Below, piece after piece: positions 1 through 8,974 of a stretch of DNA of 64,000 nucleotides. Position numbers and translations under genes: made by a program. The notes under the pieces were generated by a model that worked only from the letters and a program-made list of their open reading frames with translations, made no database searches and had not been told where the DNA came from. Numbering within the stretch: position 1 is the first letter of the stretch; each line of letters begins with the position of its first letter. The DNA lies in contig NZ_CP070326.1 of assembly GCF_016917755.1 (NCBI RefSeq), positions 4,154,001 to 4,218,000 of the forward strand, written 5' to 3'. The DNA comes from Streptomyces noursei. GTDB taxonomy: Bacteria; Actinomycetota; Actinomycetes; Streptomycetales; Streptomycetaceae.

Positions 1-488
1 ACCAGGCGCGCGATGCCGAAGTCGGTGAGCAACGCGGGGTGCGCGCCACCGGGGCCGAGCGGCCCCTGCATGTCCAGCAGGACGTTCTCCGGCTTGACGT
101 CGCGGTGCACGATCCGCGCGGCGTGCGCGGCGACGAGGCCGTCGGCGACGTCGGCGGCGATGGCGACCGCGGCCTCCGGGGCGAGCCGCCGCTCGCGCTC
201 CAGACGGGTGCGCAGGTCGGTGCCGCGGACCAGGTCCATGACGAGCGCGAGGTCGGCGCCGTCGACGACGAGGTCGCGGACGCCGACGACGCGCGGGTGC
301 TCCAGACTCAGCAGTGCCGCCCGCTCCTGCACGAAGCGGCCGACGAGCTCCTGGTCGGAGGCGAGGTCCTCACGCAACAGCTTGATGGCCACGGCCCCTT
401 CGGGGCCCTCGCCCAGCCATACCGTGCCGGCACTGCCGCGCCCCAGGATCTGGTGGGCGGTGTACCGGCTGCCGATCTTCCGTGCCAA
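1..488 (-). CDS. pkaB: Serine/threonine protein kinase, PkaB-like (partial, cut by window start)
   Basis: This is the N-terminal ~162 residues of a Hanks-type kinase; the rest lies before position 1. I see the glycine loop (GRGSAGTVW), the ATP-binding lysine in VAIKLL, the catalytic loop HRDVKPENVLL and the start of the DFG motif (LTDFGIARL) right at the edge. The start is a TTG at 488 preceded by GGAGCAG. It lies downstream of a second kinase on the same strand, 179 bases away, the order known for pkaA-pkaB in Streptomyces coelicolor; the symbol rests on that arrangement and on the length of the partner. It should phosphorylate Ser/Thr of unknown substrates. A C-terminal membrane segment or sensor region cannot be judged here. 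Confidence 0.88.
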   Translation of the reverse strand, partial: MARKIGSRYTAHQILGRGSAGTVWLGEGPEGAVAIKLLREDLASDQELVGRFVQERAALLSLEHPRVVGVRDLVVDGADLALVMDLVRGTDLRTRLERERRLAPEAAVAIAADVADGLVAAHAARIVHRDVKPENVLLDMQGPLGPGGAHPALLTDFGIARL

Positions 489-616
489 GACTGCTCCGAC
501 GTGTCGGGCCCCCGGGCGTCCTCGGGGGCTGAGGTTGGCGTCAAAGCTACGCGGGCGCCAGAGGGTTCAGTGCCCCCAATGGCGGCAACCGTCACTTCTG
601 TACGGGAATTCACCGG

Positions 617-667
617 CCGGATGTCGACAAATAGACGATGCCGTCGACATCCGGTCCGTACGGACCG
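617..667 (-). terminator. Palindrome plus stem-loop just after the pkaA stop codon
   Basis: Directly after the TGA of the upstream kinase (668-670) comes a perfect 16-bp palindrome (652-667, centred on CCGTACGG). It is followed by a 12-bp perfect inverted repeat (617-628 with 643-654, arm CCGGATGTCGAC) around a 14-nt loop. No U-tract is present, which is usual for Streptomyces terminators. It could terminate or attenuate pkaA transcription before pkaB, or be an operator for pkaB. Confidence 0.55.
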
Positions 668-2293
668 TCAGCCGCCGATCTTCTGTACGAAGTGCTGCAC
701 GCTGGCGAAGACGTCCCCGATCTGCTGGAAGAAGCCCTTGGTCGTCCCGATCCACTCCTGGAGCGGGGTGAACTCCCAGATCAACCAGGCCGCCACGAAC
801 AGCAGCAGCACCGTGAAGAGACAGCCCTTCAGGCAGCCCAGACCCGGGATCCGCATCGGGTTGGCGCTGCGCGGCCGCGGCTCGCGCCGGGGGCGGGGCT
901 CCCGGGCGGGCGGCGGGGCCGGCTCATAGCGCTGCGGCGGCGGCTCCTGGCGGCGCTGCGGGGCCGGCGGCCGCTGCGGGGCGTAGCCGGCCTGCTGGCC
1001 GCCGTACGGGGGCTGCTGCGGGGCCTGGGCGGGCGCCGGGCGGCGCTGCGGACGGCGGCGCAGCGGGTCGTCCTGCGGGTCCAGGTACTGCACCTGGGTC
1101 TGCTCGTTGCGGTCCCGGGCGGCCCGCAGCTGGGACTGCCACGGGTGCGGACCCTCGGGCTCCGGCGGACCGGCCATGGGCGCGGCGGCCGGCATCGGGG
1201 GCACCGGCGGCATGGCCCGCGTCGGGGCCGGCCCCTGCCCCGGGGCACCCGTGGAGGGCAGCACGCTGGTCGGTGCGCCCGGGTCGTAGGGGGAGGGCGC
1301 GTTGGTCGGCAGCACCTGGGTGGGGGCCGCGGCGTCCGTCCCCTGGGAGCCCTCGGTGCCCGGGACCGTGGCCGGCTCCGGGTCGGGGGCGAGCAGCGCG
1401 GCGACGCCCAGCGCCGCCTCGGCCTGCTGCGGGGTGGCGTGCGCGCCGATGCCGGCGGCGACGGTGCGCAGCCCGCGCGCGAGGTTCTCGGCGCTGGGGC
1501 GCTCCTCGGGACGCTTGCGCAGGCAGCGCTCGACGACCGTCCACAGCGGTTCGGGAACCGAGGCGGGGCGCTGCGGCTCCTCGGCGAGGTGCCGGTGCAG
1601 CACCTCCAGGGCGGTCGCCCCGGCGAACGGCGGGCGGCCGGTGAGCAGCTCGTAGAGCAGGATGCCGGCGCCGTAGATGTCCACGGCGGAGGTCTGCGGA
1701 CGGCCCTCGGCGGACTCCGGCGCCACATAGGCGGGGGTGCCGACGAACTCGTGCGTACGGGTCAGCCCCGGGGAGTCGGCGAGCCGGGCGATGCCGAAGT
1801 CGGTCAGCATCGGGTGCATCTGCTCGGCGCCGTCGGAGCCGGCGAGCAGGACGTTGGCGGGCTTGAGGTCGCGGTGGACGACGCCGTCGGCGTGGCTGGC
1901 GGCCAGCGCGTCGGCGATCTGCGCGGTGAGCAGCGCCGCCGCCACCGGGCTGAACGGGCCGTTGTCGCGCAGGTAGCGGTGCAGGTCGGGGCCGTCGACC
2001 AGGTCCATGACGAGCGCCAGCAGGTCGCCCTCGACGACCAGGTCGCGGGTCCGGACGATGTTGGGGTGGGTCAGCCGCAGCAGGACCGAGCGCTCGCGCA
2101 GGAAGCGCATCACCACGTCCGCGTCGGACGCCAGCTCCTCCTTGAGGACCTTGATCGCGACCGTCTCGCCGGGCTCCCCGGGGACGGCCGCCTCGGCACC
2201 CGCCGTCTCCCTCTGGCGGGCACGCCAGACGGTGCCCGTGGCGCCGCGCCCCAGAGGCTCCTCAAGCAGGTACTTGCTGCCTACCGGCCGCAC
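668..2293 (-). CDS. pkaA: Membrane-anchored serine/threonine protein kinase, PkaA-like
   Basis: A 541-residue Hanks-type kinase. The glycine loop is at residues 15-23 (GRGATGTVW), the ATP lysine at K48 after a short Ala/Glu-rich insert, the catalytic HRDLKPAN with D142, DFG at 165-167 and the GTPAYVAPE activation segment. After residue ~290 comes a long Pro/Ala/Gln-rich linker, then a single membrane helix near 488-508 (LFTVLLLFVAAWLIW) and a ~33-residue outer tail, so the catalytic domain faces the cytoplasm. No PASTA repeats. GTG 2293 is preferred because GGGAG lies 8 bases upstream and the reading starts just before the kinase core. Length fits PkaA (about 543 aa in S. coelicolor). It is divergent from an FHA-domain protein, a plausible phospho-partner. 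Confidence 0.9.
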   Translation of the reverse strand: MRPVGSKYLLEEPLGRGATGTVWRARQRETAGAEAAVPGEPGETVAIKVLKEELASDADVVMRFLRERSVLLRLTHPNIVRTRDLVVEGDLLALVMDLVDGPDLHRYLRDNGPFSPVAAALLTAQIADALAASHADGVVHRDLKPANVLLAGSDGAEQMHPMLTDFGIARLADSPGLTRTHEFVGTPAYVAPESAEGRPQTSAVDIYGAGILLYELLTGRPPFAGATALEVLHRHLAEEPQRPASVPEPLWTVVERCLRKRPEERPSAENLARGLRTVAAGIGAHATPQQAEAALGVAALLAPDPEPATVPGTEGSQGTDAAAPTQVLPTNAPSPYDPGAPTSVLPSTGAPGQGPAPTRAMPPVPPMPAAAPMAGPPEPEGPHPWQSQLRAARDRNEQTQVQYLDPQDDPLRRRPQRRPAPAQAPQQPPYGGQQAGYAPQRPPAPQRRQEPPPQRYEPAPPPAREPRPRREPRPRSANPMRIPGLGCLKGCLFTVLLLFVAAWLIWEFTPLQEWIGTTKGFFQQIGDVFASVQHFVQKIGG

Positions 2294-2828
2294 GTCATGC
2301 GCTCCCTGGTTCGTGGTGGATCCTTGCCTGGCCCGCTGGGTCAGCCCGCGGCCCGTCGCCCCACTGTAGTGCCGTCGCACAAACATTTCGGTGCGCCGGA
2401 CGGGGCGGGGTTCCTCGGGAAGACGCGCGTTCCGAGCCGTTGGTTGCCCGGATTCCGGACGCCTCCGGGGCCGCTCCACACAAGGGCAGGGGACCTTCGC
2501 GTCAACACGACCGGAACCCGCGTCAGCGGTCCGGGTGCCGTCCGCCCCTGACCGCTTCCCCGGCACCCGTTGATCGAAAACGGCCGGTTCGGTGCGTGCA
2601 AGCAGGCAGTTTTCCGCCGGGCGCCGACCAATCAAGATCATTAATGGGCGGTCGGCGGGCGTGTTGTCAGCGGCAGGTGCGAGGATGCATCCCAGCACGC
2701 ACGCGGTAGGGGCGCGCGGTCACTGTCGCGACGTGCATGGGACATGTCCGTGCCGACGTGCCCGGGGTGCGGTGGGGGAGCGAGCGGAGCCCCGGCCGGA
2801 TACCCGGCAGAAGGGACCGTTGACGGCG
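2294..2828. promoter_or_regulatory. Divergent intergenic region with an AT-containing inverted repeat
   Basis: About 535 bases separate the kinase and FHA-ATPase starts. Short ORFs here have no SD or recognisable content. The most notable part is an 8-bp inverted repeat CGCCGACC (2622-2629) / GGTCGGCG (2650-2657) around a relatively AT-rich spacer containing ATCATTAAT, a likely promoter or operator. A TTGTCA at 2663-2668 could be a -35 element, but no convincing -10 follows at normal spacing. Confidence 0.35.
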
Positions 2829-5800
2829 ATGCAGATCCGGCTGACCGTCCTCGGGCCGCGCAGCGGCCACACCACACGGGCCTGCGACGTCCTCGTGACG
2901 GCCCCCGCCGGGACCGCCCTGGCGACGGTCGCCGGCTCGCTCGCGGCGGCCGTGGCGGGCTCCGGCGCGGACGTCGGCACCGGCGGCAGCAGCGCCCCCG
3001 TCGTGCTCTACGCCGGCACCGAACGGCTCGACCCGCAGCGCGCGGCGCTCGGCGAGCCGCCGCTGATCGACGGCGCGGTGCTCTCCCTCCAGGGCCCCGG
3101 CCCGGCCCCCGCACACGGCCTGCCCCACGGCTCCGCCCGGCTCCGCGTCGTCTCCGGCCCCGACGCCGGCGGCGTCCACCTCCTGCACGGCGGCCAGGTC
3201 CGCATCGGCCGCTCCGCCGACGCCGACGTCCCCCTGGACGACCCGGACGTCTCCCGCCTGCACTGCGCCGTCACCGTCGAGCCCGACGGCTCGGTGTACA
3301 TCGCCGACCTGCGCTCCACCAACGGCACCCTCGTCGACGGCACCGAGCTCGGCGACCTCGCCGTCCCCCTGCCGCCCGGCGCCCTGCTGCGCATCGGCGA
3401 ATCGGCGCTCCGCCTCCAGTCCCCGCCGCGCACCCCGGACCCGGCCCTGAGCGCCACCCCCGACGGGGAGGGCCACCTCCGGGTCGCCTCCGGGCGGATC
3501 GCCCCCGGAGCGACGGCCAGCGGGGCGACCACGTCCGGCGCCCTGTACGCCGGCCCGGCCCCCACCACCGCGGGGGCCGACGGCACCCCGCCGCCGGCCG
3601 TCCGATGGGCGCCCGGCGCGGAGACCACGTCCGGCGACGGGCCCGGCCGCCGCCGGGACACCCCGCTGCGCGGCGTTCCCGCCCCGGCCACCGGGGCGCC
3701 CCACGGCACGGCGACCGGCCCCGAGGGAGACCCCGGCACGCCCGGAATCCCGACCCGGGGCCCGGGCGGCCCGGCGGCGGACGGCCTGTTCCCGCCCGCC
3801 GCCCCCGCCACACCCTTCCCGGAGCCCGCCCCCGACCCCACCGCCCACCGGCCGGGCACAGCCGGCACCGCAGCAACCAGCGCCGAGGCACCCGGCTCGC
3901 CCCCCGGCCACCCCCCGCACACCGCACACACACCGGGACACCCCGGAGCGGAATACGCGGCGCAACACGGGCCCCGGGCGGCCGGCCACGACGCGACGAC
4001 CGCGCACGGACACGAAGCGCTGTCCGGCCACGGCGCCCCGCCCACGGGCGGGCAGACCCACGGCGGACAACAGTCGCTGGCCCCGGCCGAATCGATGACC
4101 CGTAAGGCGGGCCGCCGCGGCGGCATCGGCGCCTGGGCGCGGCGGCTGGCCGGCGGACGCCCCGTGACGGAGCCGTCGGACCCGACCCCGAACGACGCGT
4201 ACGACACCTACGACGACGCCCCCGCCCCGGTCGACGGCGCGTCCCGCGCACCCGCCGGCAGCGCCCCCGCCGGTCCGCCCACCGACGAACGCTGGCCGGA
4301 CGCCGCCGCGATCCTGCTCACCGCGCTCGGCCCGGGCCCCCGGCTCTGGGAGCGCGGCCCGGAGCACCCGGACGCGCTCACCGTCCGCCTGGGCACGGCC
4401 GAGCGGGACGGCGGCCGGTCCGTCGCACCCGTCTCCGTCGAGCTGCGCCGGGCCGGCGCCCTCGGGCTGGCCGGGCCGCGCGGACGGCTCGTCGGGCTGG
4501 CCCGGTCCGCCACCGCCCAACTGGTCGCGCTGCACTCCCCCGGGACGCTGGAGGTCGTGCTGGTCAGCACCGACCGGGCGCACACCCTGGAGGAGCGGGT
4601 GGCCGACTGGTCCTGGCTGGGCTGGCTGCCGCACGTCCGCCCGACCCGCGGCCAGGACTGCCGGCTGCTGCTCGCCTACGACAAGGAGCAGGCCGCGGCC
4701 CGTACGGCCGAGCTGGTGCGACGGCTGGACGACGGCCCCCTGGGCCCCGGCTGGCCCAGCGCCGAGCGCGCCGAGGTGGCCTCCGCCGCCGCCCGCCACC
4801 AGGGGCCGTACACCCTGCTGATCGTGGACGGCGACCCCGGCTCGTCCGCGCTGCGCGAGACCACCGCGCGGCTCGCGGCGGGCGGCGCGGCGGCCGGCAT
4901 TCACGTGCTCTGCCTGGCCGAGACTCCGGCCGCCTCCCCCGCCTTCCCGCTGGCCGCGACGTACGAGGCGGCGCGGGTCGCCTCGCCGGCGTTCGGCGAG
5001 TGCGGGGCGGTGGCGGTGCTCAGCGGCGATGTCGCCACGGCCCTGCGGGTGGTCCAGCCGGGCTCGGGGCCGAACGGCACGGTCGCGACCGTGGACGCCG
5101 TCTCGGTCGCCTGGGCGGAGCGTTTCGCCCGGGCGCTGGCGCCGCTGCGCGAGGTCGAGGCGGGCGGCGGCCCGGGGCCGGCGGCACCGCGCGCCGCCAT
5201 ACCGCTGCCGGAGTCGGCACGCCTGCTGGACGAACTGGGGCTGGCCCGCGCCACCCCCGCATCCCTGATGGCCCGTTGGGCGGCGGTACAGGACACCGAC
5301 CGGCCCAACGCCGCCGCAGTACTGGGCGCCGGGCCGCACGGCCCCGTGGTCGCCGATCTCGCGGCCGACGGCGCGCATCTGCTCGTCGAGGGCGCGGCGG
5401 CCACCGGCAAGACCGAGCTGCTGCGGTCCCTCGCCGCGTCGCTGGCCGCCGCCGACCGTCCGGACCGCCTGTCGCTGGTGCTGGTGGACGGCGCCGGCAC
5501 CGAGCGCGGCGAGGGCCTGCGGGTCTGCACCGACCTGCCGCACGTCACGACGCACCTGGCCGCCTCCGACCCGCTGCGGATGCGGGAGTTCGCCCAGGCG
5601 CTCTCCTCCGAACTCAAGCGGCGCGCCGAAATACTGGCCGGCACCCCCTTCTCCGAGTGGCGCAGCAAGCACCTCCCGGCCCCGCGCATCATCGCTCCGC
5701 GCCGCTCCGCCGAAGGCACCCCCACGTCCTCCAGCACGTCCCACCCCTCCGGCACGTCCAGCGGTTCCCACCCCTCCAGCACCTCTCACACCTCCCGTGC

Positions 5801-6734
5801 CGCCATGGCGTCCGGCGCCTCCCCCGCCACACCACCCCACCCCGACGCCCCCTCCCCTCACACCCCCAACACCGTCAACGCCCCACCCACCTCATCCACC
5901 TCGTCTCTCTCCTCCACCACCTCCACCCCACCCCCCACTTTCACAACGAGTAACCAATCCCAGGAACAAACTACTCTCAGTAATCGTTGCCGAAACAAGG
6001 AAGGAGGCAGCGGCACCCCGGCCGGCCCCGCGGACCACTCCCCCACGGGCACCCTGCGCCTACGCACCCGCCGCGGCGCCCCACCCCAGGACCACGTCCG
6101 CCCCGACGAGACGCCGACCCCTCAGACGGCCCAGACGGCCCACCAGGCGGCCCACCAGGCAGGAGCCCCGGCCCAGGCAGGAGCCCCGGCGGCCGCCCCG
6201 ATGCCCCGCCTCTTCATCCTGGTCGACGACTTCGACGCCCTGGTCTCCCCGGCCCTGGGCAGCACGGGCCGCCCGGCCGCCGGTTCCGTGGTGCGCGCCC
6301 TGGAGGCAGTGGCCCGGGACGGCGTGGCACTGGGCGTGCACCTGATAGCCGCCACCGGCCACCCGGACCGCACCGAAGGCACCGCCACCGCCGAACGGGC
6401 CGCCCTGCGGATCCAGTTGGGCGCCGCCACCGACCCGGCCGAGCCGACGCCGGGCGGCTCCGAGCCGGTGCCGCCCGGCCGCGGGTGGCTGCACCGCGCG
6501 GGGGACGGCGCGTCCACGCCGTTCCAGGCGGGTCGGGTGACCGGGCGGATACCCCGTACGTCCACGCTGCGGCCGACCGTGGTGCCCCTGGAGTGGTCGC
6601 GGATGGGCGACCCGCCGGCCCGGCGCCCGCTGCGCGAACTGGGCAACGGCCCGACGGACCTGGCACTGCTGGCCAGCGCGCTGCAACGGGCCGCCCAGTC
6701 CTCGGGCGCGCCGGCCGGGCCACCGTTGGTGTGA
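2829..6734 (+). CDS. FHA domain / FtsK-SpoIIIE-type ATPase (EssC/EccC-like)
   Basis: About 1301 residues. An FHA domain at roughly 115-175 (RIGRSADADV, then SRLH and STNGT, the phosphothreonine-binding loops) is followed by a ~300-residue Pro/Gly-rich linker. Next comes a region typical of EssC/EccC ATPases (SPGTLEVVLVS, SWLGWLPH) and one P-loop domain with Walker A GAAATGKT near 855-862 and Walker B LFILVDDFDA near 1128-1137. Between the Walker motifs lies an odd ~160-residue Ser/Thr/Pro-rich insert (about 957-1124). EssC-family proteins couple FHA domains to two or more ATPase modules for protein export; here I see only one good module and no ESX substrate genes nearby. The start may be TTG at 2820 instead: GAAGGGA sits 4 bases before the TTG but 13 before the ATG. 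Substrate unknown. Confidence 0.8.
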   Translation: MQIRLTVLGPRSGHTTRACDVLVTAPAGTALATVAGSLAAAVAGSGADVGTGGSSAPVVLYAGTERLDPQRAALGEPPLIDGAVLSLQGPGPAPAHGLPHGSARLRVVSGPDAGGVHLLHGGQVRIGRSADADVPLDDPDVSRLHCAVTVEPDGSVYIADLRSTNGTLVDGTELGDLAVPLPPGALLRIGESALRLQSPPRTPDPALSATPDGEGHLRVASGRIAPGATASGATTSGALYAGPAPTTAGADGTPPPAVRWAPGAETTSGDGPGRRRDTPLRGVPAPATGAPHGTATGPEGDPGTPGIPTRGPGGPAADGLFPPAAPATPFPEPAPDPTAHRPGTAGTAATSAEAPGSPPGHPPHTAHTPGHPGAEYAAQHGPRAAGHDATTAHGHEALSGHGAPPTGGQTHGGQQSLAPAESMTRKAGRRGGIGAWARRLAGGRPVTEPSDPTPNDAYDTYDDAPAPVDGASRAPAGSAPAGPPTDERWPDAAAILLTALGPGPRLWERGPEHPDALTVRLGTAERDGGRSVAPVSVELRRAGALGLAGPRGRLVGLARSATAQLVALHSPGTLEVVLVSTDRAHTLEERVADWSWLGWLPHVRPTRGQDCRLLLAYDKEQAAARTAELVRRLDDGPLGPGWPSAERAEVASAAARHQGPYTLLIVDGDPGSSALRETTARLAAGGAAAGIHVLCLAETPAASPAFPLAATYEAARVASPAFGECGAVAVLSGDVATALRVVQPGSGPNGTVATVDAVSVAWAERFARALAPLREVEAGGGPGPAAPRAAIPLPESARLLDELGLARATPASLMARWAAVQDTDRPNAAAVLGAGPHGPVVADLAADGAHLLVEGAAATGKTELLRSLAASLAAADRPDRLSLVLVDGAGTERGEGLRVCTDLPHVTTHLAASDPLRMREFAQALSSELKRRAEILAGTPFSEWRSKHLPAPRIIAPRRSAEGTPTSSSTSHPSGTSSGSHPSSTSHTSRAAMASGASPATPPHPDAPSPHTPNTVNAPPTSSTSSLSSTTSTPPPTFTTSNQSQEQTTLSNRCRNKEGGSGTPAGPADHSPTGTLRLRTRRGAPPQDHVRPDETPTPQTAQTAHQAAHQAGAPAQAGAPAAAPMPRLFILVDDFDALVSPALGSTGRPAAGSVVRALEAVARDGVALGVHLIAATGHPDRTEGTATAERAALRIQLGAATDPAEPTPGGSEPVPPGRGWLHRAGDGASTPFQAGRVTGRIPRTSTLRPTVVPLEWSRMGDPPARRPLRELGNGPTDLALLASALQRAAQSSGAPAGPPLV

Positions 6735-6746
6735 GCAGGTGAGACG

Positions 6747-6779
6747 CGGGGGCCATCGCCACGGGGCGGGGCCCCCGCC
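6747..6779 (+). terminator. Hairpin terminator of the FHA-ATPase gene
   Basis: Perfect 9-bp stem GCGGGGGCC (6747-6755) / GGCCCCCGC (6771-6779) with a 15-nt loop, 12 bases after the TGA stop. Confidence 0.6.
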
Positions 6780-7449
6780 GGCCTGAGGGCGCGATGTCGA
6801 CGGGCCCGTCGACCTGCGGCGGCCGTACCCGTCGGCCCGCGGCGGCCGTAGCGGGCCCATGGCGGCAGTGGGCCCGTGGCTGCCGTAACCCGTGGCGGCC
6901 GTAACGGGCCCATCACGAAAGGGGAGTTGGCGTGGGTGGCGGTATTGCGGAGCCGGTGGTGGGGGCGTAGGACTGTCGCACGTGCCGTGGGCACGGAGCG
7001 GGCGGAGCACCACCGCACCACCGCACCACCGCACCACCGCACCACCGCACCACCGCACCGGGATCATGCAGGGCACCGCCCCGCACCGGCACCAGGGCAC
7101 GGCTTCAGCACACCGGCACCAGGGCACCACGTACGGCAGCAGCGCATCGGCAGCAGCGCGCCCCGTACGGCAGCACGGCACTCGGCACGCAGCGACGCGG
7201 AACGGCGCCACAGCACGCACACGTACTCGGCACGGAAGTCACGTACTCGGTGTCACGTACCCGGCACGGCAGTACGGCAGTACGGCGCTCGACGGCAGTA
7301 CGGCACGGCGGCGTGGCGTCGGCGTGTTCGGAAGGGGACGGCGCCGCGGCACCGGCGCACTCGCACGGAGGCGGCCCGCACGGGACGGGGACCGCTCGGC
7401 GGGCACGGGTTCATGGAGCCGCGGCAAGGGCTACGGAGGGGCTACGGGG
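6780..7449 (+). repeat. Repeat-rich leader upstream of the sugar ABC operon
   Basis: About 670 bases without a credible gene. It holds related copies of a CGGCCGTA...CGGGCCCAT unit (6800-6915) with an 8-bp inverted repeat CGGGCCCA / TGGGCCCG (6852-6859, 6869-6876). It also has six perfect tandem copies of the octamer CACCACCG (7008-7055), two copies of CACCGGCACCAGGGCAC (7085-7128) and several copies of GTACGGCAG and CACGTACTCGG (7130-7290). The importer promoter must lie in or after this region. No LacI/CebR-type palindrome was recognised. Confidence 0.55.
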
Positions 7450-8877
7450 ATGCGCGGACGAGTCGACCGCATGGGGCGGACGGGCACCAGCAACGGCGCC
7501 AGCAACGGCACCGGAGGCGGGAGGGCGCGGCGGGGTGTGTGGGTGGTGGCCGGTGTCGCGGTGGTGGCGCTGGGGATGGCGGGGTGCGGGAGTGGGAGTG
7601 GGGGGAGTGGTGGGAGTGGGGGCACGGGAGGCGGGGGTGGGGGTACCGCGCCGACGGTGACCCTGCCGAAGCTGAGCGGGCAGCGGCTGCAGGTGACGGC
7701 GGTCTGGACGGGGGCCGAGCGGGACAACTTCACCAAGGTGCTGGCGGAGTTCGAGAAGCGCACCGGGGCGAAGGTCGACTTCGTGCCGAGCGGCGACGAC
7801 ATGGCCGGTTTCATCGGGTCCAAGATCGCCGGTGGCGGGCCGCCGGACGTGGCGCTGCTGCAGCAGGTCGGGGTGTTGAACGAGTTCGCGGAGAAAGGGT
7901 GGCTCAAGCCGCTCGGGGCGGACGCAAAGGCGCAGTTGGCGAAGAACTTCAGCAAGGGCTGGCGGGATCTCGGGGCGCACAAGGGCACCGAGTACGGGGT
8001 GTATTTCAAGGCCAGCAACAAGTCGTTGGTCTGGTACAACGCGAAGGTTTTCGAGAATGCCGGGGTTTCCGAGCCGAAGACGTGGCCGGAGTTCCTGAAG
8101 GCGGCGCAGACGGTTTCCGAGTCGGGTGTGGAGCCGGTGTCGGTGGGCGGGTCGGACGGGTGGACGCTGACCGACTGGTTCGAGAACGTGTATCTGTCGC
8201 AGGCCGGGCCGCGGAAGTACGACCAGTTGGCGAAGCACGACCTGAAGTGGACGGATCCGTCGGTGACGCGGGCGCTGACCACGTTGGGGCAGTTGTTCGG
8301 CCGCAAGGAGTTGTTGGCGGGCGGCAATGCGGGGGCGTTGCAGACGGATTTCCCGACGTCGGTGACGCAGACGTTCAGCGGGGGTGACACGCCGAAGGCG
8401 GCGATGGTGTCGTCGGCCGATTTCGCGGCGGCGAACATCGCGCAGACGAAGGCGAAGGTGGGGACGGACGCGAAGGTGTTCCCGTTCCCTGCGGTGGGGG
8501 CCAGGTCGCCGGTGGTGACCGGTGGGGACGTGGCGGTGGCGCTCAAGGACGGCAGGGCGGCGCAGGCGCTGCTGACGTTCCTGGCGTCGACGGACGCGGC
8601 GAAGATCTGGGCGCAGGCGGGCGGTTTCCTCTCGCCCAACAAGGAGCTGGACCAGGCGGCGTACGCGGACGACGTGATGCGGAAGATCGCCAAGGCGTTG
8701 GTCGCGGCGGGGGACGACTTCCGGTTCGACATGTCCGACCAGGCGCCGGCGTCGTTCGGGGGGAAGCCGGGGCAGGGCGAGTGGAAGGACCTGCAGGACT
8801 TCCTGAAGAGCCCCAAGGACGTCGCGGGCGTTCAGCAGCGGCTGGAGCAGGACGCGGCCAAGGCGTTCAAGCACTGA
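7450..8877 (+). CDS. ABC sugar transporter, extracellular solute-binding lipoprotein
   Basis: 475 residues. A basic N-terminus and hydrophobic helix end in the lipobox LGMAGC (lipidated Cys46), followed by a Gly/Ser-rich tether of about 20 residues and a family-1-type solute-binding fold (LQVTAVWTGAERDNFTKVLAEFE, ...). It would capture an oligosaccharide outside the membrane and hand it to the two permeases encoded next. ATG 7450 has GGAGG 10 bases upstream; ATG 7471 is the alternative. First gene of a three-gene operon. No ATPase gene is present, so a shared MsiK-type ATPase is likely. The ligand cannot be told from sequence; the long upstream in-frame extension is repeat DNA and was excluded. 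Confidence 0.88.
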   Translation: MRGRVDRMGRTGTSNGASNGTGGGRARRGVWVVAGVAVVALGMAGCGSGSGGSGGSGGTGGGGGGTAPTVTLPKLSGQRLQVTAVWTGAERDNFTKVLAEFEKRTGAKVDFVPSGDDMAGFIGSKIAGGGPPDVALLQQVGVLNEFAEKGWLKPLGADAKAQLAKNFSKGWRDLGAHKGTEYGVYFKASNKSLVWYNAKVFENAGVSEPKTWPEFLKAAQTVSESGVEPVSVGGSDGWTLTDWFENVYLSQAGPRKYDQLAKHDLKWTDPSVTRALTTLGQLFGRKELLAGGNAGALQTDFPTSVTQTFSGGDTPKAAMVSSADFAAANIAQTKAKVGTDAKVFPFPAVGARSPVVTGGDVAVALKDGRAAQALLTFLASTDAAKIWAQAGGFLSPNKELDQAAYADDVMRKIAKALVAAGDDFRFDMSDQAPASFGGKPGQGEWKDLQDFLKSPKDVAGVQQRLEQDAAKAFKH

Positions 8878-8974
8878 GTCCGGGGCGTCGGGGTCCGGGT
8901 GCCGCGGCCCGGGCCCCGGTGCGGCCACGCGAGGGAGCCATGTCGATGCGATCGGGAGCGGGGGGATCGTCACG

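Noticed and set aside
2659..2700. TTGTCAGCG near the FHA-ATPase gene as a third damage promoter
   Set aside because: It deviates from TTGTCRGTG and after 8 bases reads GAGGAT, not TANNNT; it is also 160 bases from the start codon.
6892..7449. N-terminal extension of the solute-binding protein back to 6892
   Set aside because: It would put ~186 low-complexity residues before the lipoprotein signal; a strong SD supports ATG 7450.
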